Assembly (NCBI GenBank): GCA_030789695.1
Contig: CM061132.1
Span: 164,635,442 to 164,699,441 of the forward strand
Reading direction: 5' to 3'
From: Scilla litardierei
Lineage: Eukaryota; Streptophyta; Magnoliopsida; Asparagales; Asparagaceae
DNA length: 64,000 bases
Numbering within the stretch: position 1 is the first letter of the stretch; every line of letters begins with the position of its first letter. Made by a program: the position numbers and the translations under genes. This document shows, piece by piece, positions 32,574-41,822 of the stretch. The notes under the pieces are model-generated. The model made no database searches. It had not been told where the DNA came from and worked only from the letters and a program-made list of their open reading frames with translations.

Positions 32574-32768
32574 TCTGTGGGCCTGAATCCCACAGATCTG
32601 CTGTGGGCTTCAGGCCCACAGATCTGGCTTTTTTTTGGGGAAATCTGTGGGCCTGAAGCCCACAGATCTGCTGTGGGCTTCAGGCCCACAGATCTGAAAT
32701 TTTTTTTTTGTGTGTTGAATTCTATGGGCCTGAAGCCCACAGATCTGTTGTGGGCTTCAGGCCCACAG
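32574..32768. repeat. Hairpin ladder: three palindrome pairs in the element B leader
   Basis: Six alternating copies of CTGTGGGCTTCAGGCCCACA and its near complement, in three pairs separated by T/A-rich spacers (about 32574-32624, 32644-32696, 32722-32768). Each unit can fold alone, and neighbours can pair with each other. Confidence 0.93.
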
Positions 32769-32812
32769 CTCAGGCACAGTTTTTTTTTTCTGTTTGTGCG
32801 GTTTAGGGTTAC

Positions 32813-32834
32813 GGCGGGGGGCACGCCGCCGCCG

Positions 32835-32869
<35 letters not shown>

Positions 32870-33258
32870 CAGAGGGGGGCGGGGCCAGGGGGCCGCCGCC
32901 CCCCGCTGCGGGGGGGACGGCGGGGGTCGTCGCCCCCCGCAGAGGGGGGCGTGGCCAGGGGGGCCGCCGCCCCCCGCTGCAGGGGGGACGGCGGGGGCCG
33001 TCGCCCCCCGCAGAGGGGGGCGTGGCCGCCGCCCCCCGCTGCGGGGGGGGACGGCGGGGGCCGTCGCCCCCCTTCTGCGGGGGGGACGGCGGGCACGGGA
33101 GGGGGCCGCCCCCCCCCCCCCCCCCCCCCCCCTGCAGGGGAGGGCGGCGGCAGAGGCCGCCGCCGCCCCCCCTGCAGGGGGGGTGCGGCGGCTGCCCCCC
33201 CCCCCCCCCTATGGGGGGGGTGGGCGGCGTGGCCGGGGGTGGGCCGGGGGGGCCGGCG
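32813..33258. repeat. G/C-homopolymer array in the element B leader
   Basis: Irregular units such as CCCCCCGCAGAGGGGGGCG and CCCCCCGCTGCGGGGGGGAC, with runs of up to ~30 C or G. Units are palindromic (C-run, GCAG, G-run). Both strands could form long hairpins or G-quadruplexes. Exact run lengths may be affected by sequencing error. Confidence 0.92.
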
Positions 33259-33593
33259 GGGTTTGATTTAGGGTTTGACAAAATCCAAAAAACCCTAAAA
33301 AAATTTGATTTTTGGGAAGAAAAATCCGTCGTTTTCAAGGCGACGATGAATCCCCATGACGATCTTGTGAGATCTAGGGGAGGGGTAATCATACGTATGA
33401 TTAAAAAACTTTGTTTTTAGAGTTTTTACCTCTATATCCGTCCTCCGGATATAGCGACGGTTGCTCGAAGCCCTACGCGGATGACGACCCTTGATGGAGG
33501 AAGCCTTGCACCGCGCTCGTGGATTTACCGTCTCGCCTTCGCCTTCGCCTTCGCAACGAACGGAAAAATTTGTGGAAAAAATTTTTAGAGACT

Positions 33594-33606
33594 CGTGCTG
33601 ATAACG
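33594..33606 (-). other. Primer-binding site, tRNA-Ile anticodon-arm type
   Basis: CGTTATCAGCACG on the minus strand, directly next to the 5' LTR. Identical to the sites at 18839 and 52931. Confidence 0.7.
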
Positions 33607-33753
33607 TGTTATGAATCAAGTACTGAGGGGAGAGCCCTCAGGTCTATATTTATAGCCAAAAAGGGAGAATACAAGTGGGCTTATACAGATATGGGCCCAA
33701 CCACTTGGGTTGGCCCAATAACTCATCAACCCAGTAAATACCCATTCACAACA
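33607..33753 (-). repeat. 5' LTR of element B
   Basis: Plus-strand TGTTATGAATC...TTCACAACA. 142 of 147 positions match 26728-26874. It contains CTATAAATATA on the minus strand as TATA box. Confidence 0.95.
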
Positions 33754-33955
33754 GTATCCTTCTTGTTGCAAAATGGTCCTCGAGATTAATTATCATTTAA
33801 AAGTGCGTTTCTAGCCAACGGAGCTAACTCCCTAAAAATAGATCGCAAAGTTCCAATTGCCGTCTAGGTATAGATAAATGCACATATGCTTCCTTGCTCT
33901 CTCTACCCCATGTTACCATTACCCAACCCTGGGGAGTTCTGGCACATCACTAACT

Positions 33956-34202
33956 CATGGTGTCAAATTGGTCCGGCCGGGCCCATCAAAAATCCGGGCC
34001 GGCCCGGCCCGGCCCGGCTCCCCCACCAATTTTTATAGCCTCTTTGAGGCAATTTTTAAAAAAACCCCGGGCCGGCCCGGCCCGGCCCGGCCCATGGGCT
34101 GGGTACCCCAGCCCAGCCCGGACCGGGGGCCGGGCCCGGGCCGGCCCGGACCCCGGGCCGGGCCGCCGGGCCTGACGGGCCCCAGGCCTCTTTAACACCT
34201 TG
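33956..34202. mobile_element. hAT-like MITE with GC-rich palindromic core
   Basis: Terminal inverted repeats CATGGTGTCAAA and TTTAACACCTTG (2 mismatches in 12) are flanked by a 10-bp direct repeat ATCACTAACT (33946-33955 and 34203-34212), of which 8 bp would be the hAT-type TSD. The interior is mostly (CCGGCC)n/(CCCGGG) runs around a TTTTTATAGCC...GGCAATTTTTAAA stretch. GTGTCAAA followed by GGGC/CCGG runs is a pattern known from plant hAT MITEs. It has no coding capacity. Confidence 0.75.
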
Positions 34203-34212
34203 ATCACTAACT

Positions 34213-35104
34213 AGTGTTAAAGCAAGTGCGGATCCTCGCTTGATTCGATTCCACCGTTGGATCACCAAACGGACACCTTTGCATGCGATCCCACCTCCCC
34301 ATGAAAGACCCCATAACCCTTATTTAAACTTACCATGAGAAAATCTCCACCGTCACCCTCCCACTAGTGCCCCTCATCATCCTTCCCCTCCTCTTCAAAA
34401 TTCCATGTGACACACAAACTCGCTCTCTAGTTCATTTAACAATTGCAAATTTAACGGTTTCATAAGAATGAAACTTTTTGTTACCGGTAGATAAATAGAC
34501 AATACATTTTGATTAACGAGACATTTGGTGTTTTCAATACTAGAACATGAAGCACAAAATAAACAGTTTGAATCGTTCCACAAAAATAAGTGAAGATAGA
34601 TTTTTTCGATGTTACATATATGGCTCACGCATATATGTCATAGGTTTCCCACAATTTTCGTTTTATACATAACGGCCACATTGAATATTTGAGATAATAT
34701 TGTTTGTCTTTTTGTAAACATGTAGGATTGAAGGGCAAAGTGAGTTTTTTATTACTGACTGCTACTGGTCACATAACAAATTTGGTAAACATATTACATT
34801 TATCAAGAAGTTTACTTTTCCAAAAAAAAATGCAAGTTTTGCAAAACGTGCAATTTGACTAGCAGTAGCAGCTTTCTTCATTATTAATATTATTATCATC
34901 TCGCAAACAAGAAGCATAGCATGAACCTTTCATTCAGCAACTCTGTATTTTCTTTTAAACTTATCCTTACGGATTAAATCTTTGTTTAGCGTAGCATAAT
35001 ACTGGGACTTTCTTGCAATTAACCCCTGAAATTACAAACGCGGGTGATTGATTACCTTCACCAGGACGGTGAGCAGACCCGCAGCGCCCATGTGCGGCCT
35101 TCTT
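34213..35104. other. Intergenic DNA upstream of the bHLH gene
   Basis: AT-rich. No feature recognised. Confidence 0.5.
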
Positions 35105-35440
35105 TCCACGTCACCGTCTACCTTCAAGAATCACGTGGCGGCCAACGGCTCCCAAAAGACAATTGGACGGTGCAGATCTCGAAGACCCAAGATTCTGACG
35201 TGGCAGAGCCGTAACAACAAGCTAACCACAGCGGTAATTTGGCGACTAACCAGCGGTTAACCTCTGATTTAAGCCGCGCGAGCCCGAGGTTTTGACTTTG
35301 GCCTAGCCGATGAGAGGGAGTGATTTAACGATGGCATATTAGTCATTTCCCCGATGCACGAGAGAGCCCGTGACAATTAGTTTGGGATTAGCGTGGTGCC
35401 ACGTGTCAGATCAGAGTGATTACCGCCCCCTTTTTAAAGC
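35105..35440 (+). promoter_or_regulatory. Proximal promoter of the bHLH gene, ACGT-box cluster
   Basis: ACGT cores lie in CCACGTCACC (35106), TCACGTGGCG (35131, a full G-box CACGTG), TGACGTGGCA (about 35197) and GCCACGTGTC (35398, G-box/ABRE). A TATA-like TTTTTAAAG at 35431 is followed by a pyrimidine-rich leader. Such boxes are known targets of bZIP, PIF and other bHLH factors. Start-site position is inferred only. Confidence 0.55.
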
Positions 35441-35597
35441 CCCCCCCAAGTGCTCTCCCCTTCTCTCAAACCAATTGGTGCTCTCTTATTTCTATGTCCT
35501 CCTCCTCTCTTGCACTACTCGCCGGCTGTCTTTCTCTCTCTATCGACTCGCCGGCGATCTCTTTCTCTCTCATCTAGTAGCGCCGGCGCTCTTTGAG

Positions 35598-35761
35598 GTT
35601 ATAATGCTCTACTGTTTAGATTGCTCAGCTGTTTCCTGCTGTCATTTGTAGACATGATCGATCTCGAGTTGTTTTATTCGTCTATTTTTTCAGATTTTTT
35701 GTTAAAATCTGTTTCCTTCATTGCATTTTTTTTTCATAGATGCAACGGCCTTTTTTTGCAG
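35598..35761 (+). other. Possible 5' UTR intron of the bHLH gene
   Basis: TTTGAG|GTTATAATG could be a donor and CTTTTTTTGCAG|GAATC an acceptor, enclosing 164 T-rich bases. The frame runs through, so splicing would not change the protein if the ATG at 35837 is used. Confidence 0.3.
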
Positions 35762-35836
35762 GAATCTTATCGATTCCGATATCATCCGGTCGAGATTCCG
35801 CCGATTCACTTCTCTGTTATCGAGATTCTCGATTGG

Positions 35837-36409
35837 ATGGCGATCTCTAATCCCAATACAGAATCCACTAACGAAGAGCGATATCGCAAGCGAAAGAGGA
35901 GTCAAAGCTCAAAGAACCCATCTCCCTCTCGATGGAGGAACGAGAACGAGCAGAGAATCTACTCGTCGAAGCTTCTTGAAGCACTACGTCACGTCCGCCG
36001 CTCGAATCCGACGGCCCCGCTGCCTCCTCGTAGCCGAGCGGTTCGCGAGGCGGCTGATCGCGTCCTCGCCATCGCTGCCCGCGGCCGGACCCGCTGGTCA
36101 CGTGCGATCGTCACGAACCGTAAGATCAAGCTCAGGTCCTGCAGGAGGAAACCGGCCGGCCCGGTAAGGTCCAAGGGCTCACCCGCCGGCGGCGCTGCCG
36201 CCTCGTTACCGCCCAAAAAGTCGCCGGTAATACAGAGGAAAGCAAGGGTTTTGGGTCGGCTGGTTCCTGGCTGTCGGAAGCTCTCCTTTCCGTCGCTTCT
36301 AGAAGAGACGACGGATTACATCGCCGCGCTTGAGATGCAGGTCCGAGCTATGAGCGCGCTCGCTCAGATCCTATCGCGTTCGGGCGCGAACGAAAGCGGA
36401 TCATCGTAA
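35837..36409 (+). CDS. Atypical bHLH transcription regulator, AIF/bHLH147-150 group
   Basis: 190 residues, single exon. Three blocks typical of ATBS1-interacting factors (bHLH147-150) are present: [19 protein letters not shown] (32-50), [20 protein letters not shown] (68-87) followed by [13 protein letters not shown], and a C-terminal HLH ([15 protein letters not shown], then [20 protein letters not shown], 134-170). The basic region lacks the His-Glu-Arg needed for E-box binding, so the protein should act as a dimerisation inhibitor. In Arabidopsis this group restrains growth by binding PRE/ATBS1-type or DNA-binding bHLH proteins downstream of brassinosteroid signals. The ATG at 35837 starts the conserved-length protein. 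The open frame extends upstream to 35621 without family similarity. The codon use is more GC-rich than its surroundings. Orthology within the group cannot be settled here. Confidence 0.92.
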   Translation: MAISNPNTESTNEERYRKRKRSQSSKNPSPSRWRNENEQRIYSSKLLEALRHVRRSNPTAPLPPRSRAVREAADRVLAIAARGRTRWSRAIVTNRKIKLRSCRRKPAGPVRSKGSPAGGAAASLPPKKSPVIQRKARVLGRLVPGCRKLSFPSLLEETTDYIAALEMQVRAMSALAQILSRSGANESGSS

Positions 36410-37956
36410 TTTGTTGGATCGCCATTGGCAACGACACCGCTGTCTTCTTTTATTCCTTGTTACTTTTTCTGTGGTTTTAAAATTCTTGTATTTTATTGTA
36501 AATGCTTTTTTTCCCCAGTCATCACCTTCAAAAAAAAAACCTTCGGGGACGGCGTCGATGAACAATACGGAATGGCATTCCGGTAAATAGTGTTTGATAT
36601 GTTGGATTGTTTGGAGGCTGGCGCACATGCAACCTATTCCTCTATGTCGTCTAGTGATGTGAAATCCTTGAGAGGAGCACGGGCCCAGCTGTCGTCAATA
36701 GAAACTGAGGATAAGCCCTGAATTCTGCAGGGGCATTTTAGGAAACTCGTCGGAAATTTATTTTAGATCAAGACGGCCATTAGCAACACTATACGTTTTG
36801 CTAAACATATTGCCCCGTCGGCAAACTTGGAAAGATAATGACTAGCTCGTTAATAAAATGTAATATGTCTAGCAAAATGTGCAATGGGAATGGCTGCACT
36901 CTAGATTCAGGGGTACATCACATGCGTCCTTTTCGTTGGCGTCCCCCGCCGGTGAAAATTTATTTTACAAAGTGGATACGCTGGGCAAAAACGTTTGCTT
37001 TCTTTCTGTGGCATAGTGGGAGTATCATTCGGTGAGCTGAGAGAAGCCGGCAACTTTTTTAGCAAATTGCTTTACACACAGATCACTTTATGTACACCCA
37101 ATAATATTTACCTGTCGGAGAAGAGGAAGGGCAGGGGGGAGGAGGGCTGTAAAGAAAAGAATTTGAATGGCATACACGTAAATAAATGACCTGTGAGAAG
37201 CAATTAGGTCTGTGCGCATAGCAACTCCCCGAGAAGCCTGCTACTGTCAGTCAGCTGGACAACGGGGCGCGCGCCCCAAGAAGGGAGGGGGCGAGTTGGA
37301 AGGATGACAGGCTGGAAAATGTTGAGGCCGTACGATGAGCTGGGGGAGAGAGAACAACGGACGGCAGATGGGGAAGGCCGGCTCGAATTTTAAAGGACAG
37401 GTGGGAGGTTGATTGGGTAGGGCCCATGGGAGGGGGAGGGGACGGTGACATGGGCCATGTGCATGTGTGCTTGCGGGCATCAATTATGTTCTTGCTCTGG
37501 ACATTTGCCCCCGGGATTTTATTACTTTGGCGGGAGGCAGGCCATGTGGGTCGGGTAGGGTACACCGGGTCCAGGCCCGACATACGGACTGAGCCCGAAA
37601 ATCCCTCCAAGATTCGTTGTTGGGAGCACGAGTCGTTGGTGACGGGCATGTATGTAGCTCGCCCGTGATGAATCCGGCCGTTGTTGAAACGGATGGTCCA
37701 CATTGCGTCTGATGGACACACGTCGACGATGGAGCACAAGCGCTGCCATCCAGTTGACTTGCAGCAATGCATGATTACGACGATGTTTTGGTTAAACCAT
37801 GACAGATGGTTTTGTTAATGAAAATGAAGTTCTTCGGTTATAAACCTATTATACATTTGACAACGTTTTTTGAATTCTAGGACTAACTAGGACAAGATAA
37901 AGAGTAGCTGAGATTTGATCTTGATAAATCAATTGTTGAGATCGGATTTTATGATA
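36410..37956. other. bHLH 3' UTR and intergenic DNA
   Basis: No gene recognised. ORFs near 37250-37770 overlap on both strands and lack family motifs. Confidence 0.5.
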
Positions 37957-37961
37957 ATTTT

Positions 37962-38884
37962 TGTTACGACCTAAAGATCGTAGGAGCCCGACTCCCGCCC
38001 GGGTCCGTTAACATACCCCATTAACTCACCTTTACGCAAAAGGGCCGCCGCCCCGAAAATCCGGGGCATCATGGAGACAGGCGCCTTGCAGCGCTCCCCG
38101 AACCGGCCGGGGCGGACCCCCGCAGCCGACCGACTCTTAGTCTGACGCTAACGACAAACAACCTAAGGATAAGGACACCTGACACATACGTCACCCGACC
38201 ATCCGACAAAGCGCCCCCTGACGGAAAAGCCACCTGACAGATAACGCTTTCACTTTCGGCTCTGACATCCCGACAAAAGCACCCCTGGGCCGTTGCGCCG
38301 CCTGACAAAGGCAGGTCAGAGACTCCTGTTCCCGGCGTCCTTGTCCGAAGCCTCCGCCGACACCCGAGCCAGCTCAGCACGCCTAGTCATCACCCGTCAG
38401 GTATAAATACCCCTTCTCCTCTTACGGAGAGGAGGTTGCTGCAGAATTCTCTCTCATTCAGCTATTCACACACGAGTGCAAAGGTCTTCCATATCTTTGT
38501 GCTCCCACCTATAGCTCGCCACGCGCGGTCGACACACCGTTAGTCCGACCGGCGTGACCAGCCCCCCATTTTAAGCCCTATCACTGACTTAGGCATCGGA
38601 GGGGCTAAGGGTTGAACCCCCAACCCAGCCCTTCTGACGAGTTGTTCGTGTTGCAGGAGAGCTCGCCTATCAACACCAGCCGGCGTCACCCCCCTGCCGT
38701 TCAACCTTGTCCAGCCGCATCCGGCGAGATTCAGCCCCGCGACCGTCACTGGCGTCCTGATCGACTTCTTCACCCCACTAATCGCTTGTCAAATAGCCTA
38801 CCTAAACCCCCTTCTCCACATAACCACCGTGCCCTTGGTTCCCATTAATACAAATTCATTGTACGCGAGTTCCACCTCGTAACA
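37962..38884 (+). repeat. 5' LTR of the gypsy element
   Basis: TGTTACGACC...CTCGTAACA, with a TATA box GGTATAAATACCCC near 38400. Transcription should start about 30 bp downstream. Confidence 0.95.
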
Positions 38885-38885
38885 A

Positions 38886-38906
38886 TTGACGCTGTCTGTG
38901 GGAACG
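38886..38906 (+). other. Primer-binding site of the gypsy element
   Basis: TTGACGCTGTCTGTGGGAA follows the 5' LTR. It resembles the (T)GGCGCCGTCTGTGGGAA site common in Tat-type gypsy elements, with substitutions. The priming tRNA is not assigned. Confidence 0.65.
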
Positions 38907-38919
38907 AAGGGTCACACCC

Positions 38920-40635
38920 ATGTTAGATTCCATACCGATCTCGCGGAACCCGGACCACGGCAAAGATCCCGGGGGACAGGAACCGCTCTCCCTACAAATC
39001 ACCCCGGCGTCCGACCCCCTTCTGGGGATGGGCTCCGAGATCGAACACACTTCAGTCCCCGCCGTCCTGAAGAGCTTCGAGGCCGTTGCTCAGGCCAGGG
39101 GAGGCTGTCAGACGGCTGGAACGGAACCTCCGCCCGGCCCCTCAGAGCCCCTGAACGTGAGGCGAAACCTCCACCCTCAGTTCGAGGAGGAGGGGGAGCA
39201 TAGGGGGCTCGCTGAGGAGATCGCGGCCCAGCAAAGGCTCCTGGAAGAGGAGGTAGAAGTCGCGCAGCGGTGGAGGCGCCTGGGGGAGGCGGCCGCCGCG
39301 CAGAGGCGTCTGGACGAGGCGGCCGAGACCACCCGGAAGGCTTACCAGGAAGAGGAGGCCGCCCGCCGCCAGCTTCGCTTCATCATCGCGGAGCGCGAGA
39401 GGCTGAGGATGGAGAACAGGAGCAACCGAGAACTCCTGGACGAGGCGACGACGGCCCGGCGGCCTGGGAACGGGCGGGACCCGTTGCTGAACAGGTCCCC
39501 GCCTGGAGGGGGCGGCCCCCATCACCAACACCCCCCCTCCGATACCCTGCGCGAGGAAGCCGTTTGTCGGCAACTACGCTTCCTCACCACCGAGCGTGAA
39601 AGACTCCTTCGGGAGAATCAAGAACGGATGGAGGCCCGAGGAGAGCTGGCCAGGAGGCGTGGGCGCTGGGAGGAACGTAGCCCGCAACCCGTCGAATCCT
39701 CGGCCCAAGGAAGGAGCCCCGCCTGGAGACCGTCGGGCTACTCCCCGGGGACGGTGGACCGTCGGCGGCCGAGGCGCGACCGAAGCCCGACCCCCGAGTG
39801 GCGGAGGGGGGATGCGCCGGATCGCCCGACCTACCCGGAGGAGGCCACGCCACTCGCCCGGTGGATCACTTCCGCCCCCAGGCCCGTAAGGTTCAAACCC
39901 CCTCACTTGGCCACGTACAATGGGAGGGGCGACCCCCTCACACACGTGCAACAATACCGGGGGGCGATGGAAGCCCAGGACGTGGATGAGGCGTTCCTTT
40001 GCCGACATTTCTCCCAAAGCCTGAGGGACACCGCGCTGGACTGGTACTTCGGCTTGCCCGCGAGGTCCGTAGGGAGCTTTGGCGAACTATCCCATAAGTT
40101 CTGCCAAGAGTTCCGGGCCGGGCGAACAAAAAAGAAGCCCTTAGACTATCTCAGCACGATAGTACAAGGGGAGGGAGAGACGACAGGTAGATACCTCCGC
40201 CGTTTTCAGGAGGAAAGACGGGCGGTGGTGACGTGTGGCGATGAAGTGCTCATGCTGGCCTTCAAGACGGGGCTGCGGACTCGGAGCCTCCACAAATCAC
40301 TGCTCTGGGATCCGCCGACCGACTATGAAGCGTTGGTAGCTATGGCGGAGAGACACGCGCTGGCCGAGGAGACCCTCGACGCCAAGGCCTTATTCCCCCC
40401 GGCGAAACCCCCCCCAAGGCGAACCCCGGTCACACCCACGGCCGAGGCAGGAAGAGGGGCACCGTGGCCGCGACCAACTGGCCCGACCAAGGAGGGAACC
40501 GCTCGGGCCCCGCCCGCAAGACTGACCTGGCCCGGCGCGCGATTTCGCTCCGGCCCAGGGGCTCCCTCGAGTCGCCCCGAGACAAGAAGGCCCCCTACGG
40601 GCACATTACACCCAACTCAACGCCTCCTTGATTGA
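38920..40635 (+). CDS. Ty3/gypsy gag, frameshifted near its end
   Basis: 571 codons from ATG 38920. Residues about 90-220 are a charged coiled coil (EEIAAQQRLLEEEVEVAQRW, repeated Arg/Glu heptads). The retrotransposon-gag domain spans about 325-485 (PHLATYNGRGDPLTHVQQYR, DTALDWYFGLPARSVGSFGE, YLRRFQEERRAVV). After about 40600 the family continuation (SLIEVMAAATRAG ... YHRDHGHDTDNCFTLKREIE) is found in another frame with a TAA in it near 40724, so gag is cut from its zinc-ribbon/protease tail. It could still make a particle protein. Supply of enzymes must come from elsewhere. Confidence 0.88.
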   Translation: MLDSIPISRNPDHGKDPGGQEPLSLQITPASDPLLGMGSEIEHTSVPAVLKSFEAVAQARGGCQTAGTEPPPGPSEPLNVRRNLHPQFEEEGEHRGLAEEIAAQQRLLEEEVEVAQRWRRLGEAAAAQRRLDEAAETTRKAYQEEEAARRQLRFIIAERERLRMENRSNRELLDEATTARRPGNGRDPLLNRSPPGGGGPHHQHPPSDTLREEAVCRQLRFLTTERERLLRENQERMEARGELARRRGRWEERSPQPVESSAQGRSPAWRPSGYSPGTVDRRRPRRDRSPTPEWRRGDAPDRPTYPEEATPLARWITSAPRPVRFKPPHLATYNGRGDPLTHVQQYRGAMEAQDVDEAFLCRHFSQSLRDTALDWYFGLPARSVGSFGELSHKFCQEFRAGRTKKKPLDYLSTIVQGEGETTGRYLRRFQEERRAVVTCGDEVLMLAFKTGLRTRSLHKSLLWDPPTDYEALVAMAERHALAEETLDAKALFPPAKPPPRRTPVTPTAEAGRGAPWPRPTGPTKEGTARAPPARLTWPGARFRSGPGAPSSRPETRRPPTGTLHPTQRLLD

Positions 40636-40813
40636 GGTAATGGCCGCGGCTACACGGGCCGGACTGCTGCCGGAGCCGCCCCGAGAAATGAAGTCGGACC
40701 CCGCCCGGAGAGATTTCAAGAAATAATGCCGATACCACCGGGACCACGGCCATGACACCGACAACTGCTTCACCCTCAAAAGGGAAATCGAGCGGCTGAT
40801 CCAGGCGGGCCAC

Positions 40814-41668
40814 TTGGGGGACTTCGTCGGAGCCCGGAGACCTGACCGGGAAGAGGGGAACCACCGAAGGGCACGGAGGGCAGACCCTCCGGCAAACGAC
40901 GAGCGGGAAGAGCCTCACCCCCCGAAACCCGTCATGCGCATAAATACGATATGCGGCGGCCCATCTTCAGGTGGGGCATCTTCGTCAAGCAAGAAGGCGT
41001 ATGCGAGACAAGTAATGACTGCGGGTCTCGGAGGGGACCGGAGAGGGAGAAGGATGGCCTACCCACCCATAACTTTCAGCGACGAGGATCTGGAGGGGAT
41101 CGAGCTGCCACACGACGATGCCATCGTCATCGAAGCACAGATCGGGACGGCCATCGTCAGCCGCCTCCTGATCGACACGGGGAGCTCTTGCGACATCCTG
41201 TTCATGTCCACGATCGAAAAGATGGGGTTAAGGCCGACGGACCTGAGACCCTGTACGGGACCCCTCGTCGGTTTCACCGGTCACTCGACCCCCATCATGG
41301 GAGTGATCACCCTGCCGATAACCCTCGGAGAAGAGCCACAGGTCGTCACCCGAATGACGTTGTTCGTTGTGGTCGACGTCATGTCGGCGTACAATGGGAT
41401 CATTGGACGACCTTACATGTCGGCCATCGGAGCGCTCCCCAGCCTACTCCATCAGATGGTCAAGTTCCAGACCCCTCGAGGGGTGGGGATCGCACGGGGA
41501 AGCCAGAAGCTGTCTAGGAGCTGCTACGTAGGGTCGACCAAGCACAAAGGACCAGAGGTGAACCTGAAGATCGACTCCTCAAAGCGGAGTTATGACCCCC
41601 TCCAGCCAGAGTTAGCCCCAGCCAATGCCACGGCCGAGGGAAACAGGATCGACCACGCGCCCAACTAA
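40814..41668 (+). CDS. Gypsy aspartic protease-like domain (end of gag-pro), no RT follows
   Basis: The frame holds ICGGPSSGGASSSSKKAYAR, then the retropepsin motif LLIDTGSSCDILF with catalytic Asp, GFTGHSTPIMGVI, and VVDVMSAYNGIIGRP, the end of the gag-pol aspartyl protease region in Tat-like elements. Normal elements continue into RT. Here the frame stops at 41668 shortly after the protease, and the repeat arrays begin about 150 bp later. It probably belongs to one ancestral frame with gag. Confidence 0.88.
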   Translation: MGDFVGARRPDREEGNHRRARRADPPANDEREEPHPPKPVMRINTICGGPSSGGASSSSKKAYARQVMTAGLGGDRRGRRMAYPPITFSDEDLEGIELPHDDAIVIEAQIGTAIVSRLLIDTGSSCDILFMSTIEKMGLRPTDLRPCTGPLVGFTGHSTPIMGVITLPITLGEEPQVVTRMTLFVVVDVMSAYNGIIGRPYMSAIGALPSLLHQMVKFQTPRGVGIARGSQKLSRSCYVGSTKHKGPEVNLKIDSSKRSYDPLQPELAPANATAEGNRIDHAPN

Positions 41669-41822
41669 ACCACCCCCCGAGAAGGACGGGCTAATCACTC
41701 CAAGGGGCACGGTGCGCCGGCCGGGGCATAGCCGGTAACTGTAAGTCCTAAACGAAGTACCATGTTCCCTTCTTTTTATCTTCAAATCTCTCCTTTCCTA
41801 CATAACAGTTTCAGTTCAACCC

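Larger units (their letters stand above)
31664..33593 (-). other. Long untranslated leader of element B
   Basis: 1.9 kb between primer site and gag ATG, itself longer than gag. It holds the GC array, hairpin ladder and conserved module listed separately. The remaining parts are AT-rich, and no coding sequence is supported. Confidence 0.8.
26728..33753 (-). mobile_element. Copia short-LTR element B, full length, nearly intact
   Basis: 147-bp LTRs (26728-26874 and 33607-33753) differ at 5 sites (3.4%). A perfect 5-bp TSD GTATC lies at 26723-26727 and 33754-33758. In transcription order (right to left) come: primer site, GC-homopolymer array, hairpin ladder, conserved module, gag, a 126-nt spacer, pol (protease, integrase, RT, RNase H), post-pol block and polypurine tract. 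Gag is intact. Pol has one in-frame stop between integrase and RT. Confidence 0.95.

Noticed and set aside
32577..33420. ORFs of 200-230 codons in the element B leader
   Set aside because: They arise from G/C homopolymer runs and the hairpin ladder. Proline/glycine repeats with frame dependent on run length.
35621..35836. N-terminal extension of the bHLH protein (open frame back to 35621)
   Set aside because: Hydrophobic Phe/Ser-rich translation of a T-rich leader, without family similarity. The ATG at 35837 begins the conserved-length protein.
37251..37772. 173-codon minus-strand ORF and overlapping plus-strand ORF
   Set aside because: No family motifs, no promoter or splice context, and both strands open over the same GC-rich stretch.
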